A stretch of DNA of 64,000 bases, taken from NCBI GenBank assembly GCA_035621215.1, contig CP141729.1, positions 3,155,925-3,219,924 of the forward strand, in the 5' to 3' direction. Below, in pieces: positions 34,545-41,846 of this stretch. The notes beneath the pieces are model-generated. The model made no database searches. It saw nothing but the letters and a program-made list of their open reading frames with translations, and had not been told where the DNA came from. A program made the translations under genes and the position numbers. How positions within the stretch are numbered: the first letter of the stretch is position 1; each line of letters opens with the position of its first letter. This stretch comes from Oscillospiraceae bacterium MB08-C2-2 (GTDB lineage Bacteria > Bacillota > Clostridia > Oscillospirales > Ruminococcaceae).

Positions 34545-34730
34545 ATGCCGAATTTAACATCCAAAGAATTAACGGCTATTGAAGATCAGTTGGGTATTGA
34601 ACAGAATCTGATCAAGAAATACACCATGTACGCCCAGGCAACACAGGATTCCCAGCTTAAAACCAAGTGCGATGAAATCGCGGCTAAGCATCAGTGTCAT
34701 TACAACACCTTGCTCAGCCACTTGAATTAA
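34545..34730 (+). CDS. Small spore coat-associated protein
   Basis: A 61-residue, largely helical protein (MPNLTSKELTAIEDQLGIEQ, then KYTMYAQATQDSQLKTKCDEIAAKHQ). The start ATG 34545 follows AGAGGAGA. It resembles the N-terminal half of CotF-type coat proteins, which have a ferritin-like helical fold. It is followed 13 bases later by a longer CotF-like gene; such pairs are frequent in spore-forming Clostridia. Confidence 0.75.
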   Translation: MPNLTSKELTAIEDQLGIEQNLIKKYTMYAQATQDSQLKTKCDEIAAKHQCHYNTLLSHLN

Positions 34731-34743
34731 GGGGGAAGAAAAA

Positions 34744-35019
34744 ATGAATCTAGACATGAATTCCGCTTTCGGCGAAAAGGAGATCATGACTGACCTTCTT
34801 TCCAGCCAAAAATTTATTACCGATGGCTACAACACTTTTGCCAATGAGTGCGCCACGCCCGCTGTTAAAACCGATTTTATGAACATCCTCACCGAGGAGC
34901 ACCGTATCCAGCAGGAAATTTTCAATGAGATGCAGAGCCGTGGCTGGTATCCCACCGAGGCCGCTGACATGAACAAGATCAATGCTGCCAAACAAAAGTA
35001 TCAGGGAAGCGCTCAGTAG
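34744..35019 (+). CDS. CotF-like spore coat protein
   Basis: A 91-residue protein resembling the spore coat protein F family: EKEIMTDLLSSQKFITDGYNTFANECATP, followed by ILTEEHRIQQEIFNEMQSRGWYP, a pattern typical of these helical coat proteins. The ATG follows GGGGGAAG. Likely expressed in the mother cell during sporulation, but no promoter is identified. Confidence 0.85.
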   Translation: MNLDMNSAFGEKEIMTDLLSSQKFITDGYNTFANECATPAVKTDFMNILTEEHRIQQEIFNEMQSRGWYPTEAADMNKINAAKQKYQGSAQ

Positions 35020-35080
35020 CGCTGTTTTTCCATGAAAAAATCCTTTTTCCCTTGGTATATTAAGACGCTTGGGGGAATAT

Positions 35081-35118
35081 GAAAAAGCCATTCGGGTAAA
35101 GCCCGAATGGCTTTTTCC
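35081..35118. terminator. Bidirectional terminator between coat and mscS genes
   Basis: GAAAAAGCCATTCGGG pairs perfectly with CCCGAATGGCTTTTTC around a short loop. A/T runs on both sides let it serve the coat genes and the convergent mscS gene. Confidence 0.88.
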
Positions 35119-35127
35119 GTTTGTTGG

Positions 35128-35991
35128 TCAGCGAAGCCGGATTCCTTCTTGATCAAAAGCCTTTTTCACTTCCTCCAACAGATAGCGCTCCAGCAAATAC
35201 CACTGTGCCGAGTCTGCCCACACATGGCAAGTCAGGCGAAGGCCGCCAATGGTCTGCCCACTGACAAAAACGGTTGGCTCGGGTTCTTTCAGGCTCATAT
35301 CGTTGGAATTGATCACATCGTAGAGCACTTTTTTTACAAAATCCAAATCGTTATCCTGTGTAATGATAAAGGTGACCGCAACACGCCGGGTGGGCAGTGC
35401 CGAAAGGTTCACCACGGTGGATTTGGCAACATCACCGTTGGGGAAGTAGATATACCGGTTATCAAAGGTTCTGATTTTGGTATAAACCAGCCCAAGCTCG
35501 GTTACAGTGCCGGATTTATCCCCGATCTCTACCATATCGCCTTTGGAAAAAGGGCGTGAAAACAAAACCGAAATCCCCCCGGCCACATTGGCGAGAGTAT
35601 CCTGCACAGCCAGCGAAAGAGCAAGGCCCAAGGCACCAAAGGCCGCAATAATGGGGGAGATTGGCACCCCCAAAAGACTTACACAGGTGATGGTCAAAGG
35701 AATATAGAGAACCACCTTTACCCCGCCTAGAATGAAGCTGTGCAAAGTGGGGTCAACCTTGGAGCGCCCAAGGGCTGATGAAAATATACTCGTAATCGCC
35801 CGAATGGCAACAGAACCCAATATCAGCACCACCAGACAGGTGAGAATCTTGGGCCCATATTCCGCCACAAAGCTGGCGAATACATGAACCTTTTCCTCAG
35901 CGGAAAGCTGTTCGGCTTGCTCTAAGGTATCCTCCACGGCCTGAGCCATGTCGGGCAGTTCGGGAACCGAAAGTAAAAAACGCAGTATCAC
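35128..35991 (-). CDS. mscS: Small-conductance mechanosensitive channel (MscS family)
   Basis: A 287-residue membrane channel that opens under membrane tension to release solutes. The start is GTG 35991, eight bases after AAGGGAG. It has an N-terminal amphipathic region, three hydrophobic segments (about 45-65, 88-108, 115-140), the pore helix AAFGALGLALSLAVQDTLANVAGG with the small-residue Gly/Ala pattern of TM3, and the C-terminal beta/alpha cytoplasmic domain (VEIGDKSGTVTELGLVYTKI, then FPNGDVAKSTVVN). It is divergent from galK across a highly structured 400-base region. Confidence 0.93.
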   Translation of the reverse strand: MILRFLLSVPELPDMAQAVEDTLEQAEQLSAEEKVHVFASFVAEYGPKILTCLVVLILGSVAIRAITSIFSSALGRSKVDPTLHSFILGGVKVVLYIPLTITCVSLLGVPISPIIAAFGALGLALSLAVQDTLANVAGGISVLFSRPFSKGDMVEIGDKSGTVTELGLVYTKIRTFDNRYIYFPNGDVAKSTVVNLSALPTRRVAVTFIITQDNDLDFVKKVLYDVINSNDMSLKEPEPTVFVSGQTIGGLRLTCHVWADSAQWYLLERYLLEEVKKAFDQEGIRLR

Positions 35992-36020
35992 AGTGACACT
36001 CCCTTGATGTTGTAGTAGAG

Positions 36021-36048
36021 CAGGAAAAGAGGTGTTTCCCCAGCCCAG
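36021..36048. repeat. 28-base direct repeat, copy 1
   Basis: Begins CAGGAAAAGAGGTGTTTCCC and ends CAGCCCAG; repeated at 36232-36259 with only G/A changes at two positions. Confidence 0.75.
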
Positions 36049-36231
36049 ACTTTAGAAGAATATAGCAGCAATTTAAACGAAAGACCTTTTAGTTTTGTAA
36101 TTCTTCCGGAGTCGAATTGATTTCGACGCAGGAATACCACTTTTTGCGCCTTAGAGGCGCAAGCCGGGGGGAATATGGGTGGCATTGGATGCCCCCCATA
36201 AAGCTTGTCGGTATTTTATCGACAAGCTGGT

Positions 36232-36259
36232 CAGGAAAAGAAGTATTTCCCCAGCCCAG
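36232..36259. repeat. 28-base direct repeat, copy 2
   Basis: Begins CAGGAAAAGAAGTATTTCCC; 26 of 28 bases match copy 1. It is the right border of the hairpin cluster. Confidence 0.75.
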
Positions 36260-36300
36260 TATAGCACAGGGACAAAGAAAAAGAAACGGCTTGTGCTTGG

Positions 36301-36329
36301 TTGAAAAAAACGGCACAATGGGGTAATAT
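36301..36329 (+). promoter_or_regulatory. Promoter of galK
   Basis: TTGAAA (36301-36306), 17-base spacer, TAATAT (36324-36329), about 75 bases before the galK start. A good housekeeping-type promoter. Confidence 0.65.
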
Positions 36330-36401
36330 ACTCAGTAGTACCCAATAAATCGGCTCGGGAGAAAAGTTGTCTTCCACCGAAAAAGGGAGAGGATCAAACC
36401 A

Positions 36402-37682
36402 ATGACGTTGCGGCAAAAGGTTGAAGAAGGCAAGCTGGCTGCGGCTTTAGACCAGCTATATGGGCCAGAGCAGGCGGCTTCGCAGCAGGAGCGGTACCAA
36501 AGCCTGCTGGAGGATTTTTCCCGCTTGTTTCCCGGCCAAGAGCCTTGGGGTTTTTACAGCGCTCCCGGGCGCACCGAAATAGGCGGCAACCATACCGACC
36601 ACCAGTTGGGAAAGGTTTTGGCCGCTGCGGTGAATCTGGATATGGTTTGTGCGGCCAGCCCTTTGGCGGAGCCTGTTATACATTTGTATTCACAGGAAAG
36701 GCCGGAAATTCTGGTGGAGCTCAGTGCGCTTTCCCCCCGGCCCGAAGAGTATGGAACTTCTCAAGGGCTGATTCGCGGTGTAGCGGCTTCCCTGGCGGAG
36801 AGAGGCTATCAAATCGGCGGTTTCCGGGCTTGCCTCCATTCGCAGGTTCTGCCCGGCTCTGGGCTTTCTTCCTCTGCTGCTTTTTCGGTTGTGATCGGAA
36901 CAGTGCTCAGCCATTTATACAATGGAGGAAGCATCGATCCTATAACGGTAGCGCTGGCCGGTCAAGAGGCGGAAAACCGCTTTTTTGGAAAGCCTTCCGG
37001 TTTGATGGATCAGCTGGCCTGCTCGGTGGGCGGTTTTGCCTTATTGGATTTTGCCAAACCACAGGAGCCTAACGTAAAGAGCATTCCTTTTGATTTGGGT
37101 AAAACCGGCTATGCTTTGTGTATCGTCAATTCCGGCGGCAGTCACGCCGACCGTACCCCTGATTATGCCGCTATTCCCGGCGAAATGAGGCAGGCGGCCG
37201 GCTGCTTGGGCAAAGAGGTTCTGGGTCAGACCGACCAAAGCCAATTGCTCGCAGCCTTGCCGGAAATTCGCAGGACAGCAGGAGACAGAGCGGCTCTGCG
37301 GGCCATCCATTTTTTTGAGGAAAATGCCCGTGTTCCCCTGATGGCCCAGGCCTTGCAGGCAGAAGATTTCCCTCGGTATCTGGAGCTGGTCAAAGAGTCT
37401 GGCCGCTCCTCATGGATGTATCTGCAAAATGTTCATGCCGGTGATCCCTTTTATCAGGAGCTTGCACTGGCTTTGGCGCTGACCGATGTTTTCTTGAAAG
37501 GGGAAGGCGCTTTTCGGGTTCAGGGAGGTGGCTTTGCCGGAACCATACAGGTTTATGTTCCCCTGCCCCAGCTGCCCGCATACGAGAAATATATGGAGGC
37601 GGTTTTCGGCAAAGGCTGCTGCCAAAAAACAGCGGTGCGCCCATTGGGTGGGACAGCCGTTCTCACAGGAGAGAATATTTGA
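36402..37682 (+). CDS. galK: Galactokinase
   Basis: Galactokinase phosphorylates galactose with ATP in the Leloir pathway. The 426 residues belong to the GHMP kinase superfamily: the galactokinase signature PGRTEIGGNHTDHQLG (about 53-68), the ATP-binding loop LPGSGLSSSAAFSVVIG (about 149-165), GKPSGLMDQLACSVGG (about 204-219, with the catalytic Asp), and the C-terminal GGGFAGTIQV. The ATG follows GGGAGAGG. galT and galE are not adjacent. The stop overlaps the start of the next gene (TGATG). Confidence 0.92.
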   Translation: MTLRQKVEEGKLAAALDQLYGPEQAASQQERYQSLLEDFSRLFPGQEPWGFYSAPGRTEIGGNHTDHQLGKVLAAAVNLDMVCAASPLAEPVIHLYSQERPEILVELSALSPRPEEYGTSQGLIRGVAASLAERGYQIGGFRACLHSQVLPGSGLSSSAAFSVVIGTVLSHLYNGGSIDPITVALAGQEAENRFFGKPSGLMDQLACSVGGFALLDFAKPQEPNVKSIPFDLGKTGYALCIVNSGGSHADRTPDYAAIPGEMRQAAGCLGKEVLGQTDQSQLLAALPEIRRTAGDRAALRAIHFFEENARVPLMAQALQAEDFPRYLELVKESGRSSWMYLQNVHAGDPFYQELALALALTDVFLKGEGAFRVQGGGFAGTIQVYVPLPQLPAYEKYMEAVFGKGCCQKTAVRPLGGTAVLTGENI

Positions 37683-39415
37683 TGAGTCAGCGCAAGGATT
37701 GCCTGCTGGTTGCGATCAACGCACAGTATATACACACAAATTTAGCCATAAGGTATTTTAACCAGCTACTGGAAGAATCGCCTTATAAAGCGGAAGTGAT
37801 TGAATTTACCATCAACCAGCGAACCGAGCTGCTGCTGCGGGAGCTGGCGGAGAAAGAAGCTCCCTTGGTGGTTTTTTCCTGCTACATCTGGAATTTGCAG
37901 ATGGTTTGTGAGCTGGGGGAGCAGCTTCGGCAGGTACGCCCGGATGTGGTGTTGGCAGTGGGGGGCCCGCAGGTCAGTTACCACAGTGAGGATTTTTTGC
38001 AGCAAAACCCTGCCTTTGATTTGGTGATTCGAGGCGAGGGGGAACGGGTTCTATTGCCTCTGCTGGAGAACCTTTCAAACAGAGACTGGCAAAAAGTGCC
38101 GGGTGTTGTCTTTAACAGTGGGGAAGAACTGGTTGTTACCCCGCAGGCAAGGCCGGTTGACATGGATGAATTGCCCTTTCCTTATCCCGACCTGAGCCAA
38201 GTGGAGGGGCGGATTCTTTATTATGAAAGCTCAAGGGGCTGTCCTTTTCGGTGCAGCTACTGCCTTTCCTCAGTGGAGCCGGGGGTGCGGTTCCGCTCTG
38301 TGGAGCTGGTTAAAGTGGATTTGCGGCGTTTTCTTGCGGCCGGGGTGCGGCAGGTGAAGTTCATTGACCGTACCTTTAACGCCGATTTGCGCCGTGCCAT
38401 GGATATCTGGGCTTTTCTCATGGAGGAGGATAACGGCACAACAAACTTTCATTTTGAATTGGAAGGGCGGCTGCTGAGCGATGAGTCTATTGCTCTTTTG
38501 GCGCACGCAAGGCCGGGGCTTTTCCAGTTTGAAATCGGCATCCAGACCACCAATCCCCAGACCCTGCGGGAAATTCGGCGGGATGCGGATATTCCCGGGC
38601 TGTTTGCTAAAATAGAAGCTCTGCGCCGGCCTGGGAACATTCACCTGCACCTTGACCTGATAGCGGGGCTCCCTTATGAGGATTACCAAAGCTTTGGCCG
38701 CTCCTTTGATGCGGTATACGCTCTAAGGCCCCATCAGTTTCAGCTTGGCTTTCTAAAGGTGCTGGGCGGCTCTGAAATGGAGCGCAAGGCAGGGGCGTAT
38801 GATGCTCTATACCGCAAAAGCTCTCCCTTTCAGATTCTATCCAACCGCTGGATTTCTTATAAGGAGCTTGTTTGCCTTTCCGACGCGGAGGATATGGTGG
38901 AAACCTATTACAACAGCGGGCGATTTGATCACATTCTGGGCTGGATGGTGGAGCAATATCCCTCACCCTTTGTCTTCTATCAGGCACTTGGGGATTATTT
39001 TTCCGCAAGAGGTTATCATCTGCGCCCTCATTCCAAGGAAGGGTATTATGAAATTCTGTGGGCGTTTATGGCTTTTGCCGGGCTTCCTCAAACTGAGCAG
39101 GTCAAGTGGCTGTGCAAGTTTGATATCCTCCTCCACGAAAAGCCCAAAAAGCTCCCCGCCTTTGTGGATGTGGATTTGAGCTTTGCCCATCGTGGCCAGC
39201 TGATTGAATTCTGGAAGTCCCCGGAAAACCGGGCGGCTTTTCTGCCCAATCACATGGAGGACGAGCCCAAGCAGATTTTGCGCATGGCTCATGCAGAGTG
39301 CTTTCCTTTTGACCCTCAAACCGGCCAGCCCGGGCAATGCTGGCTGCTTTTTGATTACAGCAGCCGTGATGTAACCGGAAAGGCTTTAGTTCAGCCCCTC
39401 GATCTTTCTTTTTGA
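37682..39415 (+). CDS. B12-binding-domain radical SAM protein
   Basis: A 577-residue radical SAM protein. The N-terminal third resembles a cobalamin-binding Rossmann domain (LLVAINAQYIHTNLAIRYFN, then VVLAVGGPQVSYHSEDFL). The radical SAM domain carries the cluster motif C-x3-C-x2-C in ESSRGCPFRCSYC near residue 185. The C-terminal part resembles the DUF4080 family. The reaction is unknown; relatives include methyltransferases and enzymes of lipid or cofactor modification. ATG 37682 overlaps the galK stop after CAGGAGAG, so the two are co-transcribed, though a link to galactose is not evident. Hairpins follow. Confidence 0.85.
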   Translation: MSQRKDCLLVAINAQYIHTNLAIRYFNQLLEESPYKAEVIEFTINQRTELLLRELAEKEAPLVVFSCYIWNLQMVCELGEQLRQVRPDVVLAVGGPQVSYHSEDFLQQNPAFDLVIRGEGERVLLPLLENLSNRDWQKVPGVVFNSGEELVVTPQARPVDMDELPFPYPDLSQVEGRILYYESSRGCPFRCSYCLSSVEPGVRFRSVELVKVDLRRFLAAGVRQVKFIDRTFNADLRRAMDIWAFLMEEDNGTTNFHFELEGRLLSDESIALLAHARPGLFQFEIGIQTTNPQTLREIRRDADIPGLFAKIEALRRPGNIHLHLDLIAGLPYEDYQSFGRSFDAVYALRPHQFQLGFLKVLGGSEMERKAGAYDALYRKSSPFQILSNRWISYKELVCLSDAEDMVETYYNSGRFDHILGWMVEQYPSPFVFYQALGDYFSARGYHLRPHSKEGYYEILWAFMAFAGLPQTEQVKWLCKFDILLHEKPKKLPAFVDVDLSFAHRGQLIEFWKSPENRAAFLPNHMEDEPKQILRMAHAECFPFDPQTGQPGQCWLLFDYSSRDVTGKALVQPLDLSF

Positions 39416-39446
39416 CGTACTTTCTTTTTGAAAAAAAGAAAGTACG
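39416..39446. repeat. CTTTCTTTT-family hairpin, copy 3
   Basis: Arms CGTACTTTCTTTT and AAAAGAAAGTACG form a perfect 13-base stem with a five-base loop, starting directly after the radical SAM stop codon. It may also help terminate that transcript. Confidence 0.65.
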
Positions 39447-39494
39447 CAAAGAAAAACCACCCCAAAAGGAAATGCGATAATCAGCATAAAAAAA

Positions 39495-39518
39495 GGAAAC
39501 GATTTATTTCGCTTCCTT
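39495..39518. repeat. 24-base repeat matching the nth 3' end, copy 1
   Basis: GGAAACGATTTATTTCGCTT followed by CCTT; it differs by one base from 39741-39764, which covers the nth stop codon. It folds into a short hairpin. Confidence 0.6.
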
Positions 39519-39644
39519 AGCATATCAAAGAATACAAATGACGTTTCGATCAAACCTTTTTAAAGGTTTGCGGTTTCCAAAGGCAGCGTCTTTGGACGCT
39601 GGCCGTAGCCAGCGGAATTCTTTGAACAACAAGCCGTTTTCTTT

Positions 39645-39677
39645 GATTCTTTCTTTTGCAAGGGAAAAGAAAGAATC
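39645..39677. repeat. CTTTCTTTT-family hairpin, copy 4
   Basis: Arms GATTCTTTCTTTT and AAAAGAAAGAATC, 13 paired bases, seven-base loop. The inner stem is the same as in copies 1 and 3, with a different outer stem. Confidence 0.65.
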
Positions 39678-39709
39678 AGCCTCTTCTTCAGGCCAAGCTA
39701 TCTTCAAAA

Positions 39710-39733
39710 AAGTCCCAGTGGGACTTTTTTGAC
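39710..39733. terminator. Terminator downstream of nth
   Basis: AAAAAGTCCCA pairs with TGGGACTTTTT, with T-runs on both strands. It lies 17 bases beyond the nth stop and can end nth and the convergent transcript. Confidence 0.75.
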
Positions 39734-39740
39734 AAGCTGA

Positions 39741-39764
39741 GGAAGCGATTTATTTCGCTTCCTT
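39741..39764. repeat. 24-base repeat, copy 2, across the nth stop codon
   Basis: GGAAGCGATTTATTTCGCTT followed by CCTT. It contains the nth stop codon and last codons (read on the minus strand) and matches 39495-39518 with one mismatch. Confidence 0.6.
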
Positions 39765-40424
39765 TTTTGCGGCCTTGTTGCTGTTTTTAAGGTTTTCCTT
39801 AGCATAGTCGCAGTAAGGAGCCATACAGCAGGCGGGGCAATCGGGGCGGCGGGCCACGCAAACCGCTCTGCCATGCAGCACCAGACGGTGGCAGAAGTCG
39901 TTGGAATCCTCCGGCGGAAGAACAGCCCGCAGCTGGTTTTCCACAATTAACGGATTCTTGGAATCCGTTAGCCCCAGCAAATTGGTGATGCGGATGCAGT
40001 GGGTATCACATACCACGGAAGGCTTATGGTAAACATCCCCCAGAATCAGGTTGGCGGTTTTGCGTCCAACGCCGGGCAGGCTCAGTAAATCTTCCATAGT
40101 ATCGGGGACAATGCCCCCATAACGATCTATGAGCATTTGGCACATGGCCACAATATCCCGGGCCTTGGTTTTGTAAAGGCCGCAGGTTTTCACGAGCGCC
40201 TCTACTTCCTCAATTTCAGCCTCGGCCAAGCTTTCAAGAGTGGGAAAGCGGCCAAAGAGGCCGGGGGTTACCATATTCACCCGGGCATCGGTGCATTGAG
40301 CAGACAGGCGAGTGGCAATGAGAAGCTCGTGGGGCTTTTCGTATTCCAGCGAGCAGATGGCGTCAGGGTATTTTTTTGCAAGGGTTTCCACCAAGAGGCG
40401 GGCGTTTTTCTTTTTGGAGGTCAT
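39750..40424 (-). CDS. nth: Endonuclease III
   Basis: Endonuclease III removes oxidised pyrimidines and cuts abasic sites in base excision repair. The ATG at 40424 lies behind AAAGGAG, giving 224 residues; a longer start at 40487 would run into rlmH. The helix-hairpin-helix LLSLPGVGRKTANLILGDVY (near residue 108, with the catalytic Lys) is followed by the catalytic Asp in VVCDTHCIRI. The [4Fe-4S] motif C-x6-C-x2-C-x5-C is complete near residues 188-204. A Lys-rich C-terminus follows. It is in an operon with rlmH. Confidence 0.95.
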   Translation of the reverse strand: MTSKKKNARLLVETLAKKYPDAICSLEYEKPHELLIATRLSAQCTDARVNMVTPGLFGRFPTLESLAEAEIEEVEALVKTCGLYKTKARDIVAMCQMLIDRYGGIVPDTMEDLLSLPGVGRKTANLILGDVYHKPSVVCDTHCIRITNLLGLTDSKNPLIVENQLRAVLPPEDSNDFCHRLVLHGRAVCVARRPDCPACCMAPYCDYAKENLKNSNKAAKKEAK

Positions 40425-40446
40425 AGAGGGCTCCTTTCCGCAGGGG

Positions 40447-40926
40447 TTATTTATGGTACTGACTGCCTGCGTTGATGGAAAAGGCACGGTAAATCTGCTC
40501 GAGCAACAGCACCCTTGCCAATTGATGAGGGAAGGTCATGGCAGACATGGAAAGGCGCAGCCGGGCCGCCTGCTTTACCGGGTCGCTGAGACCATGAGAA
40601 CCACCGATCACAAAGGAAAGGTGACTATCCCCGCTCAGCGCAAAATCCTGTATAGCCCCGGCAAGCTCCGGAGAAGAAAGGCTTTTGCCTTCAATGCAAA
40701 GAGTGGTTATGGCTGACCGGGCAGGAATTTTTTGCAGAATGGCTTCTCCCTCGGCAGTCAGTGCCTTCTGAATTTCAGCAAGGGATGGGTTGGCAGGCAG
40801 GCGGTATTCGGCAAGCTCAGTAATCTTTAGAGTACAAAAGGAGGAAAGGCGTTTGGTGTATTCCCCGCAGGCATCCCGCAGATAGGCTTCCTTTAGCTTT
40901 CCCACCGCAAATATTTCAACAGTCAT
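40447..40926 (-). CDS. rlmH: 23S rRNA (pseudouridine1915-N3)-methyltransferase
   Basis: RlmH is a SPOUT-fold enzyme that methylates pseudouridine 1915 of 23S rRNA, in helix 69 at the subunit interface. ATG 40926 follows TAGGAGA and gives exactly 159 residues, the canonical length. The SAM-binding knot includes LCIEGKSLSSPELA, FVIGGSHGL and the end LRLSMSAMTFPHQLARVLLLEQIYRAFSI. A farther start at 40980 is unlikely. It lies between the metallo-hydrolase gene and nth. Confidence 0.96.
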   Translation of the reverse strand: MTVEIFAVGKLKEAYLRDACGEYTKRLSSFCTLKITELAEYRLPANPSLAEIQKALTAEGEAILQKIPARSAITTLCIEGKSLSSPELAGAIQDFALSGDSHLSFVIGGSHGLSDPVKQAARLRLSMSAMTFPHQLARVLLLEQIYRAFSINAGSQYHK

Positions 40927-40934
40927 GGTTTCTC

Positions 40935-41723
40935 CTAGAAAATAATGGGCTGACCCGGACCGTTCCGAGGCGCAACGCACAAGGTATAATCAACATTCTC
41001 CGTCATACCGGCCATTTCCAGCTGGCATTTGGTGGTGGCGTGAGCCACAGCCGGCATGTTGTTTTGGCTGCTGAGATGGGCGAGAACCAAATGCACCGAG
41101 CCTCTTTGTACCAAGCCTTGGAGCTGCCGGGCGCATTCCGGATTGGAAAGATGCCCCACACTGCTCTGAATACGCCGCTTTAAGTGGTAGGGGTAGGGGG
41201 AGCACTGGAGCATTCCCTCATCGTAGTTGGATTCCAGCATAATCAGGTCACAGCGCTCCAGATGGGAGGCTACGGTTTCGGTAATATGCCCAAGGTCGGT
41301 GGCAATGCCAATGACCCTTTCATCCGGCATTTCCAGACGAAAGCCCAAGCTTTGGGCGCAGTCGTGGGGGGTGGCAAAGGGGGTGACCCGAATATCTCCC
41401 ACCACGAGAGCTTGCTCCAGCTCCACCAGCTGGGCACCGGGGGGGATAAGGTCTTGGCTGACCAAATAGTCCAGCGTTCCGCAGGAGGCGAAAACCGGAA
41501 CCTTGATTTTTTTCAGCAGCACCTTGAGACCCTTAATATGATCAATGTGCTCATGGGTCAGCAAAATGCCCGAAAGGGTGGCTGGGTCCACTGAAATTTG
41601 CTCCAGAGCGCTTAGTATAGAGCGGCAGGAAACACCGGCATCCACCAGGAGCCGGGTAGAGCCGCCGGATAAATATGTACAGTTGCCTCCGCTCGAACTG
41701 AACAGCGGACAAAAGCGAGACAT
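40935..41723 (-). CDS. MBL-fold metallo-hydrolase (YycJ/WalJ-like)
   Basis: A 262-residue metallo-beta-lactamase-fold hydrolase. The start MSRFCPLFSSSGGNCTYL (ATG 41723, after GAAAGGCGG) and the metal motif LTHEHIDHIKGL near residue 55 (H-x-H-x-DH) are characteristic of the YycJ/WalJ group, nucleases linked to DNA repair or cell wall control in Gram-positives. Further metal ligands appear in ATPHDCAQSLGF and ESNYD. The rlmH start follows after eight bases. Confidence 0.9.
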   Translation of the reverse strand: MSRFCPLFSSSGGNCTYLSGGSTRLLVDAGVSCRSILSALEQISVDPATLSGILLTHEHIDHIKGLKVLLKKIKVPVFASCGTLDYLVSQDLIPPGAQLVELEQALVVGDIRVTPFATPHDCAQSLGFRLEMPDERVIGIATDLGHITETVASHLERCDLIMLESNYDEGMLQCSPYPYHLKRRIQSSVGHLSNPECARQLQGLVQRGSVHLVLAHLSSQNNMPAVAHATTKCQLEMAGMTENVDYTLCVAPRNGPGQPIIF

Positions 41724-41846
41724 AGCAGGCCGCCTTTCGTATAAAACCTTGCCTGCTAAACAAAGAAAAAATAAAAGCAAAACTTCATTTTTCCTTTATT
41801 CAGCAGGCAGCTAATTGTATATAGAGGAATAAGGCATAGTGCCAGT

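Larger units (their letters stand above)
35992..36401. other. Highly structured non-coding region between mscS and galK
   Basis: This gap holds two 28-base direct repeats (36021-36048 and 36232-36259, two mismatches) enclosing four consecutive hairpins: 36111-36127, 36144-36162, 36174-36200 and 36202-36228. The galK promoter lies to the right. I recognise no known RNA family. It could be a structured leader, a regulatory DNA region or a small mobile remnant. Confidence 0.6.
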
